Below, in pieces: positions 5,368-6,457 of a stretch of DNA of 6,457 nt. Source of the DNA: a bacterium (GTDB lineage Bacteria > Patescibacteriota > Microgenomatia > UBA1400 > PJMF01); assembly GCA_900299155.1 (NCBI GenBank), contig OMIS01000023.1, positions 1-6,457 on the forward strand, written 5' to 3'. A program made the position numbers and the translations under genes. Numbering within the stretch: position 1 is the stretch's first letter; each line of letters starts with the position of its first letter. The notes under the pieces are model-generated. The model saw only the letters and a list, made by a program, of their open reading frames with translations, had not been told where the DNA came from and made no database searches.

Positions 5368-5937
5368 TTATTTTGTAGCTTCACGACCTTTTTTAAGTGT
5401 GTTTGCCCACCAAATCATTTCGTTCATCATTTTTGGGAGATCTCCCAATAGATGGTCAGCTTTAACCACACCATTCTCCACAGCACTCCATACTTGAGGT
5501 ATTAATATCTGTTCACGAATTGGAGCCATTTGTAACTCAATAGCCACAAGCCTCAGTTGTTCTGCTGCTCGTGCGCCACCGGCACTTGCGCCGTATGAGA
5601 CGATTGCCATCGGTTTCTTTGCCCACTCATGATAAATATAATCAAATGCATTTTTTAATACTGCAGGGAAACTATGATTGTACTCAGGTGTTATCACAAT
5701 ATAACCATCATATGAAGAAATAGTTTTTGACCACTGCTTGGTATGTTCATTTTGGTATTGTTGCATGAGTGGAGGAACTGGTTCATCTAAAAATGGTAAA
5801 TTAACTTCTTGTAAATCAATTAAGTCAAACTGAGCATCAGAATAACTTTCAGTTTGCTTCATAAACCACTGTGCGATTCCTTTGCCAGCGCGTTGTGGGC
5901 GAGTACTGCCCAGAATCACCGCAATTTTAAGAGACAT
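5368..5937 (-). CDS. NAD(P)H-dependent FMN reductase, flavodoxin fold
   Basis: This 189-residue soluble protein belongs to the NADPH-dependent FMN reductase family (azoreductase, chromate and quinone reductases). It uses FMN and NAD(P)H to reduce quinones, azo compounds or similar electrophiles; the exact substrate cannot be told. The FMN phosphate loop is GSTRPQRAGKG (10-20) after the first strand LKIAVIL. The second signature is ITPEYNHSFPAVLKNAFDYI (82-101), whose YNHS segment contacts the isoalloxazine ring. The third is KKPMAIVSYGASAGGARAAE (107-126). Length is normal and no key motif is lost. ATG 5937 has a strong Shine-Dalgarno AAAGGAG (5948-5942) 4 bases upstream, unlike the leaderless-looking genes to the left. 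The gene is divergent from an HxlR regulator with operator-like repeats between them, the classical arrangement for a stress-induced detoxifying reductase, and ends at a strong terminator. Confidence 0.93.
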   Translation of the reverse strand: MSLKIAVILGSTRPQRAGKGIAQWFMKQTESYSDAQFDLIDLQEVNLPFLDEPVPPLMQQYQNEHTKQWSKTISSYDGYIVITPEYNHSFPAVLKNAFDYIYHEWAKKPMAIVSYGASAGGARAAEQLRLVAIELQMAPIREQILIPQVWSAVENGVVKADHLLGDLPKMMNEMIWWANTLKKGREATK

Positions 5938-5952
5938 ATAGCTCCTTTATTC

Positions 5953-5989
5953 ACTATGTTATACTATACTTTGTATAGTGATACTATAT
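5953..5989. promoter_or_regulatory. Operator array of 10-bp-phased ACTATAC half-sites
   Basis: Four 7-bp half-sites begin at exact 10-bp steps: ACTATGT (5953), ACTATAC (5963), the inverted GTATAGT (5973) and ACTATAT (5983). The middle two form a perfect palindrome, ACTATAC-TTT-GTATAGT (5963-5979). The third and fourth form a second one, TATAGT-GAT-ACTATA (5974-5988), sharing an arm. All half-sites thus face the same side of the helix. The array covers the predicted start of the oxidoreductase transcript, so binding of the HxlR dimer here should repress it. Operator identity is inferred from symmetry, phasing and position. Confidence 0.7.
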
Positions 5990-6012
5990 ACTTAGGCACT
6001 ATACAATGTAAA
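5983..6012 (-). promoter_or_regulatory. Probable promoter of the FMN reductase gene
   Basis: On the minus strand TTTACA (6012-6007) matches the -35 consensus at five of six positions. TATAGT (5988-5983) is the best -10, at an 18-bp spacing, with TATATA (5990-5985) as an alternative at 16 bp. Transcription would start near 5976 inside the phased operator array, giving a leader of about 38 bases with a good ribosome binding site. The region is rich in TATA-like hexamers, so the exact -10 is uncertain. Confidence 0.5.
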
Positions 6013-6017
6013 GTGCC
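5995..6017. promoter_or_regulatory. 23-bp near-perfect palindrome, second operator candidate
   Basis: GGCACT (5995-6000) and AGTGCC (6012-6017) flank TACA-A-TGTA; ten of the eleven base pairs around the centre at 6006 match, the mismatch being A6001/A6011. A further ACTATAC copy lies inside it (5998-6004). It overlaps the -35 of the oxidoreductase promoter and lies just upstream of the regulator start, so a protein bound here could control both directions. Its GC-rich arms differ from the phased array, so it may be a second binding mode or a site for another regulator. Confidence 0.6.
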
Positions 6018-6029
6018 AGATTCTACAAA
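6000..6029 (+). promoter_or_regulatory. Possible promoter of the HxlR regulator gene
   Basis: TACAAA (6024-6029) ends 5 bases before the ATG at 6035, the distance seen at other genes here, and would give a leaderless mRNA. TATACA (6000-6005) is a -35-like match at 18 bp inside the palindrome. A competing -10, TACAAT (6002-6007), lacks a good -35. No ribosome binding site precedes the ATG. Confidence 0.3.
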
Positions 6030-6034
6030 AATCT

Positions 6035-6355
6035 ATGACCGAAAACTTTGAAAAAAAACCTGGCTGTATTCAAGCAGCACTTCAGATAATTGGCGAAAAA
6101 TGGACAGCCTTAATTATTCGTGATCTCTATTATAGTAGTAAACGGTTTACTCAGTTGCAACATTCTTTGCCGGGTATTAGTCCTCGGACTCTTTCTCAGC
6201 GCTTAAATAAATTAGAAGACTGTGGTGTGCTTCGAAAAGGCTATACAGCTGATGCATATGAATATCCTGAATATTCTCTAACAGAAAAGGGAAATGATTT
6301 TGCAGGTATTTTGCAACAAATGGCTGACTGGGGTGCAAAGTACCACCAGCAATAA
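6035..6355 (+). CDS. HxlR-family winged-helix transcriptional regulator
   Basis: This 106-residue DNA-binding protein has the full HxlR/MarR-like domain. The N-terminal signature is PGCIQAALQIIGEKWTALII (9-28) with Cys11 at the conserved family position. RFTQLQHSLPGISPRTLSQR (37-56) is the helix-turn-helix with its recognition helix, LNKLEDCGVLRKGY (57-70) leads into the wing, and YPEYSLTEKG (77-86) completes it. The C-terminal helix (87-104) is the usual dimer interface. HxlR proteins bind palindromes as dimers; relatives such as YodB and HypR of Bacillus sense quinones, diamide or hypochlorite through the N-terminal cysteine and control adjacent reductase genes. Cys11 and Cys63 are the only cysteines here. 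The divergent FMN reductase and the operator-like repeats between them suggest control of the neighbour and of itself. ATG 6035 is the start required by the conserved N-terminus. Confidence 0.93.
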   Translation: MTENFEKKPGCIQAALQIIGEKWTALIIRDLYYSSKRFTQLQHSLPGISPRTLSQRLNKLEDCGVLRKGYTADAYEYPEYSLTEKGNDFAGILQQMADWGAKYHQQ

Positions 6356-6423
6356 CAGCTCGACCATTTTATTTTTTTTCAGCTGAATAGGACGGGAAAC
6401 ATATCGGAATGAGAGGTTTCGAT

Positions 6424-6457
6424 ATGCAAGATGGATTGAATCGGGTACGGTATCGTG
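6424..6457 (+). CDS. Possible start of a gene cut by the right edge
   Basis: An ATG at 6424 is preceded by GAGAGG (6411-6416) at a good 7-base spacing and opens a frame (MQDGLNRVRYR) with no stop before the window ends. An in-frame ATG at 6409 is also possible but would include the ribosome binding site. Only eleven residues are visible, too few to identify a product. The 68 bp between the HxlR stop and this start hold a run of eight T (6372-6379) and no convincing hairpin or promoter. Confidence 0.4.
   Translation, partial: MQDGLNRVRYR

Noticed and set aside
6356..6385. CAGCT/AGCTG around a T-rich stretch after the HxlR gene, possible terminator
   Set aside because: The stem is only 5 bp with a loop of about 20 bases and the T-run lies inside the loop, unlike an intrinsic terminator.

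Overview
This AT-rich, tightly packed bacterial window carries nine complete protein-coding genes, one 3' fragment at the left edge and a possible gene start at the right edge. There are no rRNA or tRNA genes, insertion sequences, CRISPR arrays or phage modules. Gaps between genes run from a 1-bp overlap to about 155 bp. Several promoters appear to sit directly on start codons, and no gene stops at TGA. Compact proteins, short gaps, apparent leaderless starts, an atypical TruB and a bacterial topoisomerase IB together suggest a small-genome bacterium, possibly Patescibacteria/CPR such as Saccharibacteria. That placement is inferred from gene content and style, not from a marker gene.

Left part (2-1741, + strand): the 3' end of a membrane transporter, probably an APC-type permease with a soluble C-terminal domain. 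It is followed closely by a DgkA-type lipid kinase and, overlapping it by one base, a PAP2 lipid phosphatase. The last two fit recycling of undecaprenyl phosphate or diacylglycerol-type lipids: one adds a phosphate, the other removes one.

Middle part (1743-4739): two divergent gene pairs. The first is a small membrane-anchored protein with two exported cysteines (-) opposite a ferric-reductase-like six-helix membrane protein (+), read from two overlapping promoters that share a GAATTC core. The second is truB (-) opposite topoisomerase IB (+), again with facing promoters in a 49-bp gap and probably leaderless transcripts. Neighbouring pairs are convergent, with 1, 8 and 31 bp between stop codons.

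Right part (4771-6457): an unidentified four-helix membrane protein (-) and a strong intrinsic terminator, then an FMN-dependent NAD(P)H oxidoreductase (-) divergent from an HxlR-family regulator (+). The 97-bp region between the last two holds 7-bp half-sites phased at exactly 10 bp and a separate near-perfect 23-bp palindrome. This is very probably a self-contained stress-responsive switch like Bacillus YodB/azoR1, with the regulator's Cys11 as candidate sensor. A short reading frame with a good ribosome binding site starts just before the right edge.

I found no clearly new multi-gene system. The most distinctive signals are the phased operator array, the two overlapping divergent promoter pairs with apparent leaderless starts, and the ferric-reductase-like protein that lacks one of the usual heme-region histidines.
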